Shown here one piece after another: positions 18,720-27,787 of a stretch of 64,000 nt of DNA (position 1 is its first letter; every line of letters begins with the position of its first letter). The notes beneath the pieces were generated by a model. It made no database searches, had not been told where the DNA came from, and worked only from the letters and a program-made list of their open reading frames with translations. This DNA is from Bacillota bacterium. GTDB taxonomy: Bacteria; Bacillota; Clostridia; DSM-8532. The translations under genes and the position numbers were made by a program. The stretch spans positions 8,252 through 72,251 of the forward strand of contig JAEYOK010000025.1 of assembly GCA_023411795.1 (NCBI GenBank), read 5' to 3'.

Positions 18720-19949
18720 ATGTTTAAGAGAAATAGTATAAAATTAAAACTATTATTTTTGAGTGTTTTCATAATAATGCCTTTTATAACCTTAAGGATT
18801 ATTTACATTCTTCATTTGCATAAAAATATGTGGATTTCAACTTTTGGCGTTTCCAAGAATGATATAGCCATCATGCATCATTTAATTATGCGAGATGAGC
18901 TAGTAGCTTATAGTTGTATATTGCTTATATTAATACTAATGGTATTTCTTTTTTTCAGATGTTTTCTTAAACCAATTAAAATGATGCGCGATACTGCCAA
19001 AAAAATCATGGACGGAGACTTTTCGGCCAGAACAATGATTGTGGGTGACGATGAAATAGGCTTAACTGCGGAAGCTTTCGACAAAATGGCTGAAAGCATC
19101 GAAACTTGGGGTAAGAACAGTGCCGGGGTGATTGCAAGCATTTCACATGAAATAAAAACTCCTTTAAATGTAATTTTTTCGTCGGTTCAGCTTATGGATA
19201 GCTACAAAAACACTTTGGAATGTCAGGAGTACAAAAACAAGGTACCTGTTCAGCTAAATATCATTCGGCAAAATTGCTTTAGGCTAATGCGTTTGACCAA
19301 TAATATACTGGATATATGTCGTCATGACAGTGGATATTTAATAGCAAAGCTTTCAAACAATAACATTGTAGAGCTTGCTGAAGAAATAACCCTTTCAGTT
19401 AAAAAATATGCTGAATCAAAAGGCATTGAGTTGGTTTTTGAAACCGATTTAAGAGAAAAAATAATAGCATGTGACCCAGATATGATAGAAAGAATACTGC
19501 TGAACCTGATTTCAAATGCAATTAAGTTTACAAACAAAAATGGAGTCATTAAAGTTATTCTCACTGATATTGATGATTATATACTTCTTAGTGTTAAAGA
19601 CTCGGGTATCGGTATTTCAAAGGATAGGATGAATAGTATATTTGAGAAGTTTAATAAAGATGAAAACCTTCTACACAATAAAGAGGGTACCGGAGTCGGA
19701 TTGTCCCTTGTTAAAGCCTTTGTTGAAGCCCATGAAGGAAAAATTCAGGTTAAGAGCGAATTGAATGTCGGAAGTGAATTTACTGTTTTCCTTCCTTCAA
19801 AGATATTAAATCAGAGTGAATACCCTGTGGTCAGTGAGAATCAAAGCAAATATAAGTACAGTGCATCTTCATCTTATAACGGGGTTCAAAGGGTAAATAT
19901 AGAGTTTTCTGATATTTACTCGGGGTACGAAAAGAGCTATCCAGATTGA
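18720..19949 (+). CDS. Membrane sensor histidine kinase (HAMP-HisKA-HATPase)
   Basis: 409 residues. Two membrane segments (about 8-28 and 57-80) enclose a very short extracellular loop, followed by a HAMP linker, a HisKA domain with the phospho-acceptor His143 in ISHEIKTPLN, and an HATPase domain with the N box LLNLISNAIKFT, DSGIGI and GTGVGLSL. The ORF could begin at a TTG at 18696, but the ATG at 18720 has GGAGG six bases upstream. No response regulator lies beside it, so it is an orphan kinase whose partner must be elsewhere. The tiny sensor loop suggests it senses the membrane or a partner protein rather than a soluble ligand. Confidence 0.9.
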   Translation: MFKRNSIKLKLLFLSVFIIMPFITLRIIYILHLHKNMWISTFGVSKNDIAIMHHLIMRDELVAYSCILLILILMVFLFFRCFLKPIKMMRDTAKKIMDGDFSARTMIVGDDEIGLTAEAFDKMAESIETWGKNSAGVIASISHEIKTPLNVIFSSVQLMDSYKNTLECQEYKNKVPVQLNIIRQNCFRLMRLTNNILDICRHDSGYLIAKLSNNNIVELAEEITLSVKKYAESKGIELVFETDLREKIIACDPDMIERILLNLISNAIKFTNKNGVIKVILTDIDDYILLSVKDSGIGISKDRMNSIFEKFNKDENLLHNKEGTGVGLSLVKAFVEAHEGKIQVKSELNVGSEFTVFLPSKILNQSEYPVVSENQSKYKYSASSSYNGVQRVNIEFSDIYSGYEKSYPD

Positions 19950-20112
19950 TCTCTCAAAAGAGATCAATCTGGATAGCTCTCTGTGGAAATATCCTAGCGG
20001 ATATTTCATTAAAACTTATAACAAATAGCTCTCTGTGGAAATATCCTATCGGATATTTCATTAAAATCTTAAAATAAATATCTCTTTCGAGAGATCAATC
20101 AGGATAGCTCTC
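19933..20112. repeat. Array of palindromic repeats after histidine kinase gene
   Basis: A perfect 22-bp inverted repeat (19933-19954 with 19959-19980, 4-nt loop) overlaps the kinase stop codon and may act as its 3' structure. It is followed by two near-identical 42-bp direct repeats (19973-20014 and 20026-20067), each containing the palindrome GAAATATCC-4 nt-GGATATTTC; the variable base is in the loop. A third partial copy of the outer arm lies at about 20090-20112. Nothing coding is seen between 19950 and the promoter at 20161. Confidence 0.8.
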
Positions 20113-20160
20113 TAATTTCTATATTTTGAAACATTAATTTTTGTGAACCTGTATAAAAAA

Positions 20161-20189
20161 TTGATTCAAGGTAATATATCTGGTATAAT
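20161..20189 (+). promoter_or_regulatory. Promoter of the EF-G-like gene
   Basis: TTGATT (20161-20166), 17 bp, TATAAT (20184-20189), about 100 bp before the ATG; a close consensus match just after the repeat array. Confidence 0.75.
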
Positions 20190-20286
20190 ACTTCTAAAAT
20201 TACTCAAACCCAAATTAGATTTTTGTGCATATTGTATAAAAAAATAGGAAAGGTTTGTGCAAGTTAACAAATAAGGGGGAATTGAT

Positions 20287-22371
20287 ATGAAAGACTATAG
20301 TTGTGAAAAAATCCGCAACATATGTCTGCTAGGGCATGGCAATGCGGGCAAGACAACGTTGGCCGAGGCAATGTTAAATATAACTGGAGCAACGGATCGC
20401 TTCGGAAGCGTTGTCGATGGAAACACTGTTATGGACTATGATCCTGAAGAAATTAAAAGGAAATTTTCAATTTCAACTGCTCTTGCACCGGTAGAATGGA
20501 ATGACATAAAGATTAATGTTATTGATACTCCCGGTTATTTTGATTTTGTCGGAGAAATGCTGGAAGGCCTTAGTGTTGCCGATGGTGCCGTTATATTGGC
20601 CGGTGGTAAAGATGGTCTTCAGGTAGGTACTGAGAAAGCTTGGTCAGCTGTAAATGAAAGGAAGCTTCCCAGATTGTTTTTAATTAGCAAGCTGGACGAA
20701 GAAAATGCTGATTTTTCAAAAGTGTTCAATGAATTAAAGGATAAGTTCGGCAAGAGTGTTATAGCACTCCATTTACCTATTTTTGAAAACGGAAAAATAA
20801 AAGGAATAGTTGATGTTCCTCATATGAAAGCAGTCTATCTTAATGGTAAGGACATAACCTACGGAGAGGTTCCCGCAAATCTGGTTGGCGAAGCAGAAAG
20901 CTATAGAGAAGGAATCGCTGAGGCTGTAGCTGAGACAGATGAAGATCTCATGGAAAAATATTTTTCCGGGGAAGCCTTCACCGAGGAAGAAATAGATAAA
21001 GGTATCAAGAACGGTACCAAAATAGGTGATATAGCTCCGGTTCTTTGTGTAGCATCCACACAAAAGATTGGTGTGAGACTGCTAATGAATGCTATTGGAA
21101 CCTATATGCCGGCTCATTGTGAAAAACCTGTTGTAAAAGTATTGAAGGCTTCAACAAAAGAGCCTGTTGAAATAAAAACAGGAGAGAAAGAGCCTGTTGT
21201 TGTTCAAGTGTTTAAGACAATTGCTGACCCGTTTGTAGGAAAGATATCTTTCCTGAAGGTTATCTCAGGGACCCTTTTACCCGACAGCACAATTTATAAT
21301 GTCAATAAAGAGAAGTCCGAGAAAATAAGCAGTATTTTTGCAATGAAGGGTAAGCAGCAGATAAATATAAATAAACTTGTATCAGGTGATATCGGTGCAG
21401 TTGCTAAGCTATCTGTAACAGATACAAACGATACTCTGGCTTCTAAGGATATTGGGGTTTTAGTTGAACCCATTACATTCCCTGAGCCAATGCTTGGAAT
21501 GGCAATTATGCCAAAGGCAAAAGGCGATGAAGATAAGATCGGAACCGGTCTTAACAGACTTTTGGAAGAGGATCCTACCTTTAAGATGATGCTCAATACC
21601 GAAACCAAACAAACCATTATTTATGGTGTAGGCGATCAGCACCTGGATGTAATAACAAGTAAACTGAAGAATAAGTTCAAGGTTGATGTTGATCTTGTTA
21701 ATCCAATAATTCCTTACCGTGAAACAATTAAGAAGAAGGTTAAGGTAGAAGGAAAGCATAAGAAGCAGAGCGGCGGACACGGACAGTTCGGCGATGTTTG
21801 GATAGAGTTTGAGCCGGGACCGTCAGAGGATCTTGTATTCGAAGAAAAGATTTTCGGTGGTTCTGTACCGAAACAGTATTTCCCCGCTGTTGAAAAAGGA
21901 TTAAGAGACAGTATGCAAAAAGGCGTGCTGGCAGGATATCCTGTAGTTCACCTTAAAGCTACTTTAGTAGATGGTAAATACCATGACGTTGACTCTTCGG
22001 AAATGGCCTTTAAGATTGCTGCCAGCTTAGCATACAAGGAAGGTGTTAAACAGGCAGGACCTGTTCTTTTGGAACCGATTTGTCATGTTGAAGTTTATAT
22101 CCCGGATGATTATATGGGTGATATCATTGGTGACTTGAATAAGCGCCGTGGTAGAGTGCTGGGTATGAATCCTCATGAGCACGGTATACAACAGGTTGTT
22201 GCAGAAGTTCCTCAGGCTGAGATGTTCCGCTATGCTACCGATCTTCGTTCAATGACACAAGGCAGAGGCTGGTTCAGTATGAACTTTGAGCGTTATGAAG
22301 AAGCTCCTCCGATGGTAGCTGAAAAGGTTATTGCAGAAGCGGCCAGAAACAAGGAAGCTGATGACGAGTAA
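20287..22371 (+). CDS. Elongation factor G-like translational GTPase (second copy)
   Basis: 694 residues with the full five-domain EF-G layout, but divergent from the canonical fusA at 60.4 kb. G1 is GHGNAGKTT (16-24), G3 is DTPGYFDF near 82, and G4 is SKLD in place of the usual NKxD. The C-terminal half keeps the EF-G domain IV/V pattern (GGHGQFGDVWIEFEP, DYMGDIIGDLNKRRGRVLGM). Such paralogues are common in Clostridia and annotated as EF-G-like or EF-G2; they may act in specialised translocation or ribosome recycling. It is monocistronic, with its own promoter and terminator. It lacks the hallmarks I would expect to call it a TetM-type protection protein with confidence. Confidence 0.85.
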   Translation: MKDYSCEKIRNICLLGHGNAGKTTLAEAMLNITGATDRFGSVVDGNTVMDYDPEEIKRKFSISTALAPVEWNDIKINVIDTPGYFDFVGEMLEGLSVADGAVILAGGKDGLQVGTEKAWSAVNERKLPRLFLISKLDEENADFSKVFNELKDKFGKSVIALHLPIFENGKIKGIVDVPHMKAVYLNGKDITYGEVPANLVGEAESYREGIAEAVAETDEDLMEKYFSGEAFTEEEIDKGIKNGTKIGDIAPVLCVASTQKIGVRLLMNAIGTYMPAHCEKPVVKVLKASTKEPVEIKTGEKEPVVVQVFKTIADPFVGKISFLKVISGTLLPDSTIYNVNKEKSEKISSIFAMKGKQQININKLVSGDIGAVAKLSVTDTNDTLASKDIGVLVEPITFPEPMLGMAIMPKAKGDEDKIGTGLNRLLEEDPTFKMMLNTETKQTIIYGVGDQHLDVITSKLKNKFKVDVDLVNPIIPYRETIKKKVKVEGKHKKQSGGHGQFGDVWIEFEPGPSEDLVFEEKIFGGSVPKQYFPAVEKGLRDSMQKGVLAGYPVVHLKATLVDGKYHDVDSSEMAFKIAASLAYKEGVKQAGPVLLEPICHVEVYIPDDYMGDIIGDLNKRRGRVLGMNPHEHGIQQVVAEVPQAEMFRYATDLRSMTQGRGWFSMNFERYEEAPPMVAEKVIAEAARNKEADDE

Positions 22372-22392
22372 AGAATTATAATTTAAGCATAA

Positions 22393-22426
22393 TATTAAAG
22401 GGGCTGTGAATACAGCCCCTTTAATA
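22393..22426 (+). terminator. Terminator of the EF-G-like gene
   Basis: A 15-bp stem (22393-22407 with 22412-22426) with loop GAAT, GC-rich in its upper half, ending in an A/T-rich base and followed by T-rich sequence. It separates this gene from the ctsR promoter. Confidence 0.85.
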
Positions 22427-22438
22427 TTTGCTTTGTTG

Positions 22439-22484
22439 TTGCGAAAGTTAATGGAATGTTTTATAATAGTCAGAGATGGTCAAA
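22439..22484 (+). promoter_or_regulatory. ctsR promoter with CtsR operator
   Basis: -35 TTGCGA (22439-22444), 17 bp, -10 TATAAT (22462-22467). Starting one base after the -10 is AGTCAGAGATGGTCAAA (22468-22484), which matches the CtsR operator consensus RGTCAAA-N-A-N-RGTCAAA at all but one fixed position. CtsR bound there would cover the transcription start, giving autoregulation of the whole operon. Confidence 0.85.
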
Positions 22485-22503
22485 TAAATTTAGAGGTGAT
22501 GAG

Positions 22504-22965
22504 ATGGCAAGACTCAGTGATATAATAGAAACCTTTTTAAAGGCACTGATAAATGAAGAAGAGGGATCAGTCGAAATACAGAGAAATGAGCTTGCCAACA
22601 AGTTCAACTGTGTTCCCTCACAAATTAATTATGTTATTTCCACGCGTTTTACCGCAGATAAGGGTTACTATGTAGAAAGTCGCCGCGGAGGTGGTGGTTA
22701 TATAAGCATTAAAAGGCTCAATACCGAATCGGCAGGAGAATATTTAATGCATATTATAACTTCAATCGGAGACAGGATTTCTCAGCATACTTCCGAGGTA
22801 TTTATTAATAACTTTGTTGACTATAATATAATAGAATATCGTGAAGCTATGCTGATGAAAGCGGCTACATCTGACAAGGTTCTAATGGATATTCCTACTG
22901 ATAAGAGGGATGAGGTAAGGGCCACTATTCTTAAGCATATGCTTATGAGCTTGACAGTGCTGTAA
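22504..22965 (+). CDS. ctsR: CtsR, class III heat-shock repressor
   Basis: 153 residues. Dimeric winged-HTH repressor of clp genes that detaches from DNA on heating and is then removed by McsB/ClpC. The characteristic N-terminus (MARLSDIIETFLK), the NKFNCVPSQINYVISTRF recognition helix and the SRRGGGGYI glycine-rich wing loop (its heat sensor) are intact. I place the start at ATG 22504 after AGAGGTGA; an upstream in-frame start at 22456 lies inside the promoter and operator. First gene of ctsR-mcsA-mcsB-clpC. Confidence 0.97.
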   Translation: MARLSDIIETFLKALINEEEGSVEIQRNELANKFNCVPSQINYVISTRFTADKGYYVESRRGGGGYISIKRLNTESAGEYLMHIITSIGDRISQHTSEVFINNFVDYNIIEYREAMLMKAATSDKVLMDIPTDKRDEVRATILKHMLMSLTVL

Positions 22966-22979
22966 CGGAGGTGTTTTCA

Positions 22980-23477
22980 ATGCCACTTTGTCAGATATGT
23001 AAACAAAGAGAAGCTACCGTATATTTTACTCAAATAATAAACGGATACAAAACAAGACTGAACGTGTGCAAGCAGTGCGCAGGAACAGACGGATTAAAGA
23101 TTGATTTGAATTCTTTGCTAACCGGTCTTCTTGCAATGCAGAACGCTGAAGTCCAACAAGTAAGGGAGCTTAATTGTGACCGATGCGGCATGACAATAGA
23201 TGAGTTTAATAGCACAGGCAGGATGGGTTGCAGTAAATGTTATGAGGTGTTCTTTGACCCGATGCAGAGTCTTCTCAACAGGATACAAGGCAACACCCAC
23301 CACTGCGGGAAAAGCCCAAACAAATCAGGGCCGAGGCAGACAAATGAACATCAGATTGAACAGCTCAGGCAGGAGCTTGCTGATTGTATAAGAAACGAAG
23401 CTTATGAAAAGGCTGCTGAAATACGTGACATGATAAAGGAATTGAATACGGGGAAGGGGGGCTCAGACGGTGAGTAA
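22980..23477 (+). CDS. mcsA: McsA, activator of the protein-arginine kinase McsB
   Basis: 165 residues. N-terminal zinc-binding half with CxxC pairs (CQIC near residue 4, CKQC near 33, CDRCG near 67, CSKC near 85) and a C-terminal UVR motif (EHQIEQLRQELADCIRNEAY and onward) that contacts McsB or ClpC. Start at ATG 22980, eight bases after CGGAGG. The 3' end overlaps the GTG start of mcsB by 8 bp, implying coupled translation. Confidence 0.95.
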   Translation: MPLCQICKQREATVYFTQIINGYKTRLNVCKQCAGTDGLKIDLNSLLTGLLAMQNAEVQQVRELNCDRCGMTIDEFNSTGRMGCSKCYEVFFDPMQSLLNRIQGNTHHCGKSPNKSGPRQTNEHQIEQLRQELADCIRNEAYEKAAEIRDMIKELNTGKGGSDGE

Positions 23478-24510
23478 ATGGTATATTGACGCAGGCCCCG
23501 ATTCGGATGTTGTAGTTTCCAGTAGGGTTCGCCTAGCGAGAAATTTCAAAAACTACCCTTTTCCCAGAAGAAGTACTAAGGAGGATCAGGAGAATATAAT
23601 TAATGAGACCTGTGATGCCTTGTTCTCAGGCAATCCGGAGCTTAAAGAAAGTTTGTCCCTGATTCTGTTTAAAGATATACCCCCCATTGAGCGTCAGGTT
23701 CTGGTAGAAAAGCATTTGGTCAGTAAAGAGCTTGCCGAAAGCAATTTGGAAGTTGGAGCATTAATAAGCAGCGACGAGCAAATCAGTATTATGCTCAATG
23801 AGGAGGATCATTTAAGAATACAATGCCTTGCATCAGGTATGCAGCTTGAGAAGTTATTTGATTTATGCAACTCATTGGATGATACGATTGCAGAGAAGAT
23901 AGACTATGCATTTGATGATTCGATGGGGTATCTTACCAGCTGTCCGACAAATGTGGGAACAGCCGTAAGGGCCTCGTTGATGCTACATCTTCCCGCTTTG
24001 ACAATAACGGGGTATATAAAAACCGTTCTGGAATCCTGCGGAAAGCTGGGTTTGGCTGTACGAGGGTTATATGGCGAAAACACTGAGGCTTATGGCAACA
24101 TGTATCAGCTTTCCAACCAGATAACCCTGGGCAGAAGTGAAACCGATATAGTTTTAAGCATCAAGAATATAGGAGTTCAAATTATCGAGCAAGAGAGGCT
24201 TTTAAGAGCCGAGCTTCTTCAAAGAAATGGGAAAAGGCTTGAAGACCGTATTATGAGGTCATACGGTATCTTGAGGTTTTCAAGGATACTTACATCGGAA
24301 GAAGCGCTTAAAAGATTGTCAGATATACGTTTGGGCATAAATCTTGGACTGATTGAAGAGCTTACAGAGATGGACGTTAATGAGATGATACTAAAAATTC
24401 AGCCCGGAAGTCTTCAAAAGTATGCCGGAAAACTGCTTAAGCCAGATGACAGGGATATTATACGGGCAGAATATGTAAGAAATGAAATAGAAAGAAGTAA
24501 TAAAGCTTAA
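23470..24510 (+). CDS. mcsB: McsB, protein-arginine kinase
   Basis: 346 residues of the phosphagen-kinase fold. Phosphorylates arginines on CtsR and on misfolded proteins, marking them for ClpCP. The ATP-site SSRVRLARNF is near residue 17, and the CPTNVGTAVRAS loop carries the conserved catalytic cysteine (Cys158). Start is GTG at 23470, overlapping the mcsA stop; a purine-rich GGGGAAGGGG run upstream may help initiation. Third gene of the operon. Confidence 0.97.
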   Translation: MSKWYIDAGPDSDVVVSSRVRLARNFKNYPFPRRSTKEDQENIINETCDALFSGNPELKESLSLILFKDIPPIERQVLVEKHLVSKELAESNLEVGALISSDEQISIMLNEEDHLRIQCLASGMQLEKLFDLCNSLDDTIAEKIDYAFDDSMGYLTSCPTNVGTAVRASLMLHLPALTITGYIKTVLESCGKLGLAVRGLYGENTEAYGNMYQLSNQITLGRSETDIVLSIKNIGVQIIEQERLLRAELLQRNGKRLEDRIMRSYGILRFSRILTSEEALKRLSDIRLGINLGLIEELTEMDVNEMILKIQPGSLQKYAGKLLKPDDRDIIRAEYVRNEIERSNKA

Positions 24511-24558
24511 TTAATAAATAAATTAAAATGTGAAACAAACATTAAAGAGGTGAAATAC

Positions 24559-27006
24559 ATGATATTCGGTAAATTTACAAAGAAAGCGGAGACCGCACTA
24601 ATGCATGCAAAGGAATGTGCATTAGCATTTGGACATCCATATATAGGAACAGAGCATATTCTTTGGGGACTGGCTAAGGAAGGTACCGGGATAGCTGCCA
24701 GCGTTCTATCTGCAAATGGAGTGAATGAAGAGCGCATTAAGCAAAAAATTCTTGAGCTTATAGGCGGTGGGGACGGTTCGGTAACAAATCTGTCCTATAC
24801 CCCAAGGACTAAGCGAGTTTTAGAGCTTAGCTATGCCGAGGCAAGGCGTATGGGCCAGAACTATATTGGGACTGAGCATTTGCTTATTGCCATAATGCGC
24901 GAGGGTGAGAGCGTTGCCGTTAAGATAATAACAGATTTAGGAAATGACATTCGCAAGCTGTATGAGAATATCCTGTCTATGCTAAGTGAGGATACTCCCA
25001 TGGCAGCAGCACAGTCCAAACCCCAGGTTACTGATGTGGATACACCCACCCTCGATCAATTTGGTCGGGATTTGACCTACATGGTTAGGGAAGGAAAAGT
25101 TGACCCCGTTGTTGGCCGTGATAAAGAGATAGAGCGGGTTATTCAGATATTAAGCCGAAGGACAAAAAACAACCCCTGTCTGATTGGTGAGCCGGGTGTG
25201 GGTAAGACGGCTATTTGTGAAGGCCTTGCCCATAAGATAATTGAAGGGAATGTTCCCGAAACCTTGAAGGATAAGCGTGTTGTGACTTTAGATTTATCTT
25301 CAATGGTGGCCGGTGCAAAATACAGAGGCGAATTTGAAGACAGGCTGAAAAAATCCATCGAAGAGATCCGAAACGCAGGGAATGTAATTCTTTTCATAGA
25401 TGAACTTCACACAATTGTTGGAGCAGGAGCGGCAGAAGGCGCTATCGATGCGGCAAATATTCTTAAGCCATTACTTGCCAGAGGTGAGATTCAAATAATC
25501 GGAGCCACCACTCTGGACGAATACAGAAAGCATATTGAGAAAGATGCAGCCCTTGAACGCAGGTTCCAGCCTATCACCGTGTCGGAGCCGACTTCCGAAG
25601 AAGCAGTACAGATACTTTTTGGCATACGGGATAAATATGAGGCCCATCATAAAGTAAAAATAACCGATAAAGCCATTGAAGCTGCGGTGAAGCTGTCTAT
25701 CAGATATATTAACGACAGATTTTTGCCGGACAAGGCAATAGATTTAATTGATGAGGCGTCCAGCAAGGTGAGATTAAAAAGCTTTACAGCTCCGCCTGAT
25801 TTGAAGAATTTGGAGCGCAAGATTGAAGAACTTCACAAAATGAAGGAAGATTCAATTGTAAGCCAGGAATTTGAAAAAGCTGCGGCACTGAGGGATGAAG
25901 AAAGCAAACTGAAGGAAGAGCTGAACTCAAAGAAGGAAGCCTGGCAGATGGAGAACTCCAAAAACACCCAGATTGTTACTGAAGAGGAGATTGCTTCAAT
26001 TATCGGGTCGTGGACAGGAATACCCGTAAGCCGTCTGGCTCAGGAAGAATCAGAACGCCTTAAAAACATGGAATCGGAGCTTCACAAAAGGGTTATTGGC
26101 CAGGAGGATGCAGTTAGTGCGGTTTCTCGTGCAATAAGAAGAGGCCGTGTAGGCTTGAAAGACCCGAAACGCCCCGTAGGCTCGTTCATATTTTCAGGTC
26201 CTACCGGTGTAGGTAAAACAGAGCTGTCAAAAGCACTTGCCGAGGCACTGTTTGGCGACGAAAGTCTGATGATACGAATCGATATGTCGGAATATATGGA
26301 AAAACACAGTGTCTCAAGATTGGTAGGTTCTCCTCCCGGCTATGTAGGTTACGATGAGGGTGGCCAATTAACTGAAAAGGTCAGAAGAAAGCCTTATGCG
26401 GTGGTCCTGTTTGACGAAATTGAGAAGGCACATCCCGACGTATTTAATATGCTTCTTCAGATTTTGGACGATGGCAGGCTTACTGATTCAACAGGAAGAT
26501 CAGTGGACTTTAGAAACACTGTAATAATCATGACATCAAATGTCGGCGCCCGAGATATTGTTGAACCCAAAAAACTCGGGTTTGGCGCAATGGAGGAGAA
26601 TGCCGCCAGAGATTACAATGACATGAAAAAGAATGTCATGGCTGAGCTCAAAAAAACATTTAGACCCGAGTTTATAAATCGTGTCGACGAAATTATAGTA
26701 TTCCATCCTTTGAACCGTGAGGAAATCAAGAGAATCGGAACACTTATGCTGAATGAAACAGTCAAGAGGATGGAGCAGAACAATATTAAAGTGACATTTA
26801 CAGAAGAGGTTACCGATTATCTGGCCGAAAAGGGCTATGATAAGACATACGGAGCCAGACCCTTGAAGCGAACAATTCAGGAAAAAATTGAGGATAAGCT
26901 GGCAGAGGCTATGCTTGATAACGATGTCAAGGAAGGCGACACAGTGACTATTTCCTACGAGGAAGGTAACATAGTAATTAAAAATGGGATGGCAGATGAA
27001 ATATGA
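24559..27006 (+). CDS. clpC: ClpC, AAA+ unfoldase of the ClpCP protease
   Basis: 815 residues: two ClpN repeats (1-145), AAA-1 with Walker A GEPGVGKT (about 210-217), a middle coiled coil with a UVR motif (about 419-458), AAA-2 with GPTGVGKT (about 547) and the ClpB-D2-small domain. Start at ATG 24559 after AGAGGTG; an in-frame GTG at 24550 overlaps that site. The last codons lie in a 24-bp segment that is repeated after an inserted hairpin element at 27004-27117; the stop TGA comes from the element. The pre-insertion gene would have read 11 residues further (ERENEKKRANK), so this ClpC is slightly truncated at its C-terminus, probably without loss of function. Confidence 0.97.
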   Translation: MIFGKFTKKAETALMHAKECALAFGHPYIGTEHILWGLAKEGTGIAASVLSANGVNEERIKQKILELIGGGDGSVTNLSYTPRTKRVLELSYAEARRMGQNYIGTEHLLIAIMREGESVAVKIITDLGNDIRKLYENILSMLSEDTPMAAAQSKPQVTDVDTPTLDQFGRDLTYMVREGKVDPVVGRDKEIERVIQILSRRTKNNPCLIGEPGVGKTAICEGLAHKIIEGNVPETLKDKRVVTLDLSSMVAGAKYRGEFEDRLKKSIEEIRNAGNVILFIDELHTIVGAGAAEGAIDAANILKPLLARGEIQIIGATTLDEYRKHIEKDAALERRFQPITVSEPTSEEAVQILFGIRDKYEAHHKVKITDKAIEAAVKLSIRYINDRFLPDKAIDLIDEASSKVRLKSFTAPPDLKNLERKIEELHKMKEDSIVSQEFEKAAALRDEESKLKEELNSKKEAWQMENSKNTQIVTEEEIASIIGSWTGIPVSRLAQEESERLKNMESELHKRVIGQEDAVSAVSRAIRRGRVGLKDPKRPVGSFIFSGPTGVGKTELSKALAEALFGDESLMIRIDMSEYMEKHSVSRLVGSPPGYVGYDEGGQLTEKVRRKPYAVVLFDEIEKAHPDVFNMLLQILDDGRLTDSTGRSVDFRNTVIIMTSNVGARDIVEPKKLGFGAMEENAARDYNDMKKNVMAELKKTFRPEFINRVDEIIVFHPLNREEIKRIGTLMLNETVKRMEQNNIKVTFTEEVTDYLAEKGYDKTYGARPLKRTIQEKIEDKLAEAMLDNDVKEGDTVTISYEEGNIVIKNGMADEI

Positions 27007-27117
27007 ACACAGGGGGGACGGTTCTTCTGTGTTCTGTTCTTAAGAATATATCAATTGAGAACACAGAAGAACCGTCCCTCTGTGTTCCCCCTGTGTTCCC
27101 CCTGTGTTCAAGATAAC
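27004..27117. mobile_element. Inserted GGGACGG hairpin element with 24-bp flanking duplication
   Basis: A 114-bp non-coding insert lies between two identical 24-bp segments (26980-27003 and 27118-27141). It holds two inverted copies of a unit (27005-27035 and 27058-27087). Within each unit AACACAG pairs with CTGTGTT around a GGGACGGTTCTT loop. Two extra CTGTGTTC-CCC repeats follow at the right side. The flanking duplication is from the clpC 3' end. It has no ORF and must move, if it moves, by an enzyme supplied elsewhere; the duplication could alternatively have arisen by repair or slippage. Confidence 0.75.
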
Positions 27118-27177
27118 AAAAATGGGATGGCAGATGAAATAGAGAGAGAAAACGAGAAAAAAAGAGCAAATAAATGA
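27118..27177 (+). pseudogene. Detached original 3' end of clpC
   Basis: The right-hand 24-bp duplicate continues in the clpC reading frame for eleven more codons (ERENEKKRANK) to a TGA at 27175-27177. The offset from the left copy is 138 bp, a multiple of three. This is the tail clpC had before the insertion; it is now untranslated. Confidence 0.75.
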
Positions 27178-27215
27178 GCTAGAGAGATGTATTTTAAATT
27201 TAACGCTTTTTAATC

Positions 27216-27275
27216 TTGACATGGATTCAATATCTGTATTAGAATAAACAACGTTGCACTATGCAGCGTTGTTTT
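27216..27275 (+). promoter_or_regulatory. rplM promoter and 5' leader hairpin (L13-leader candidate)
   Basis: TTGACA (27216-27221), 18 bp, TAGAAT (27240-27245). The predicted transcript begins with a 12-bp hairpin (27246-27257 with 27263-27274, one G-U pair) and a second imperfect hairpin around 27290-27312, then GGAGG and rplM. Firmicute rplM-rpsI operons often carry an autoregulatory L13 leader here. I could not check it against the consensus fold. Confidence 0.55.
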
Positions 27276-27334
27276 CTTTATAAAAAGTAGTTTATCGGGG
27301 ATATCCCGTAAAGCATATTAAAGGAGGTTACCTA

Positions 27335-27769
27335 ATGAAGACGTTTATGGCTAAAGCACAAGAAGTCGATAGAAAATGGTATGTTATTGACGTTGAGGGT
27401 AAGGTTCTTGGTCGTGCGGCAAGTGAAGTTGCAAAAATCCTTCGCGGCAAGAACAAGCCTATTTATACACCTCATACTGACACTGGCGACTTTGTTATCA
27501 TTATCAATGCGGATAAGATTGTTTTGACAGGTAATAAGCTTGATCAGAAAATGTACAGACGCCACACCGGATGGATTGGACACCTTAAGGAAGTCAAGTA
27601 CAGACATTTCCTTGAGAAACAACCTGAAAAGGTTTTTGAACTTGCTGTCAAGAGAATGCTTCCCGGCAACAGCTTGGGACGCGCTATGTTTAAAAAGCTT
27701 AAAGTATACGCAGGTGCTGAGCATAATCATCAAGCTCAGAAGCCCGAAGTACTTGAGCTTAACATTTAG
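27335..27769 (+). CDS. rplM: 50S ribosomal protein L13
   Basis: 144 residues, normal length, with the family segments [18 protein letters not shown], the [17 protein letters not shown] core and the [20 protein letters not shown]-terminal region. Binds 23S rRNA early in large-subunit assembly. ATG preceded by AAAGGAGG. First gene of rplM-rpsI, 18 bp before rpsI. Confidence 0.98.
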   Translation: MKTFMAKAQEVDRKWYVIDVEGKVLGRAASEVAKILRGKNKPIYTPHTDTGDFVIIINADKIVLTGNKLDQKMYRRHTGWIGHLKEVKYRHFLEKQPEKVFELAVKRMLPGNSLGRAMFKKLKVYAGAEHNHQAQKPEVLELNI

Positions 27770-27787
27770 TGGAGGGAGGATACGTAA

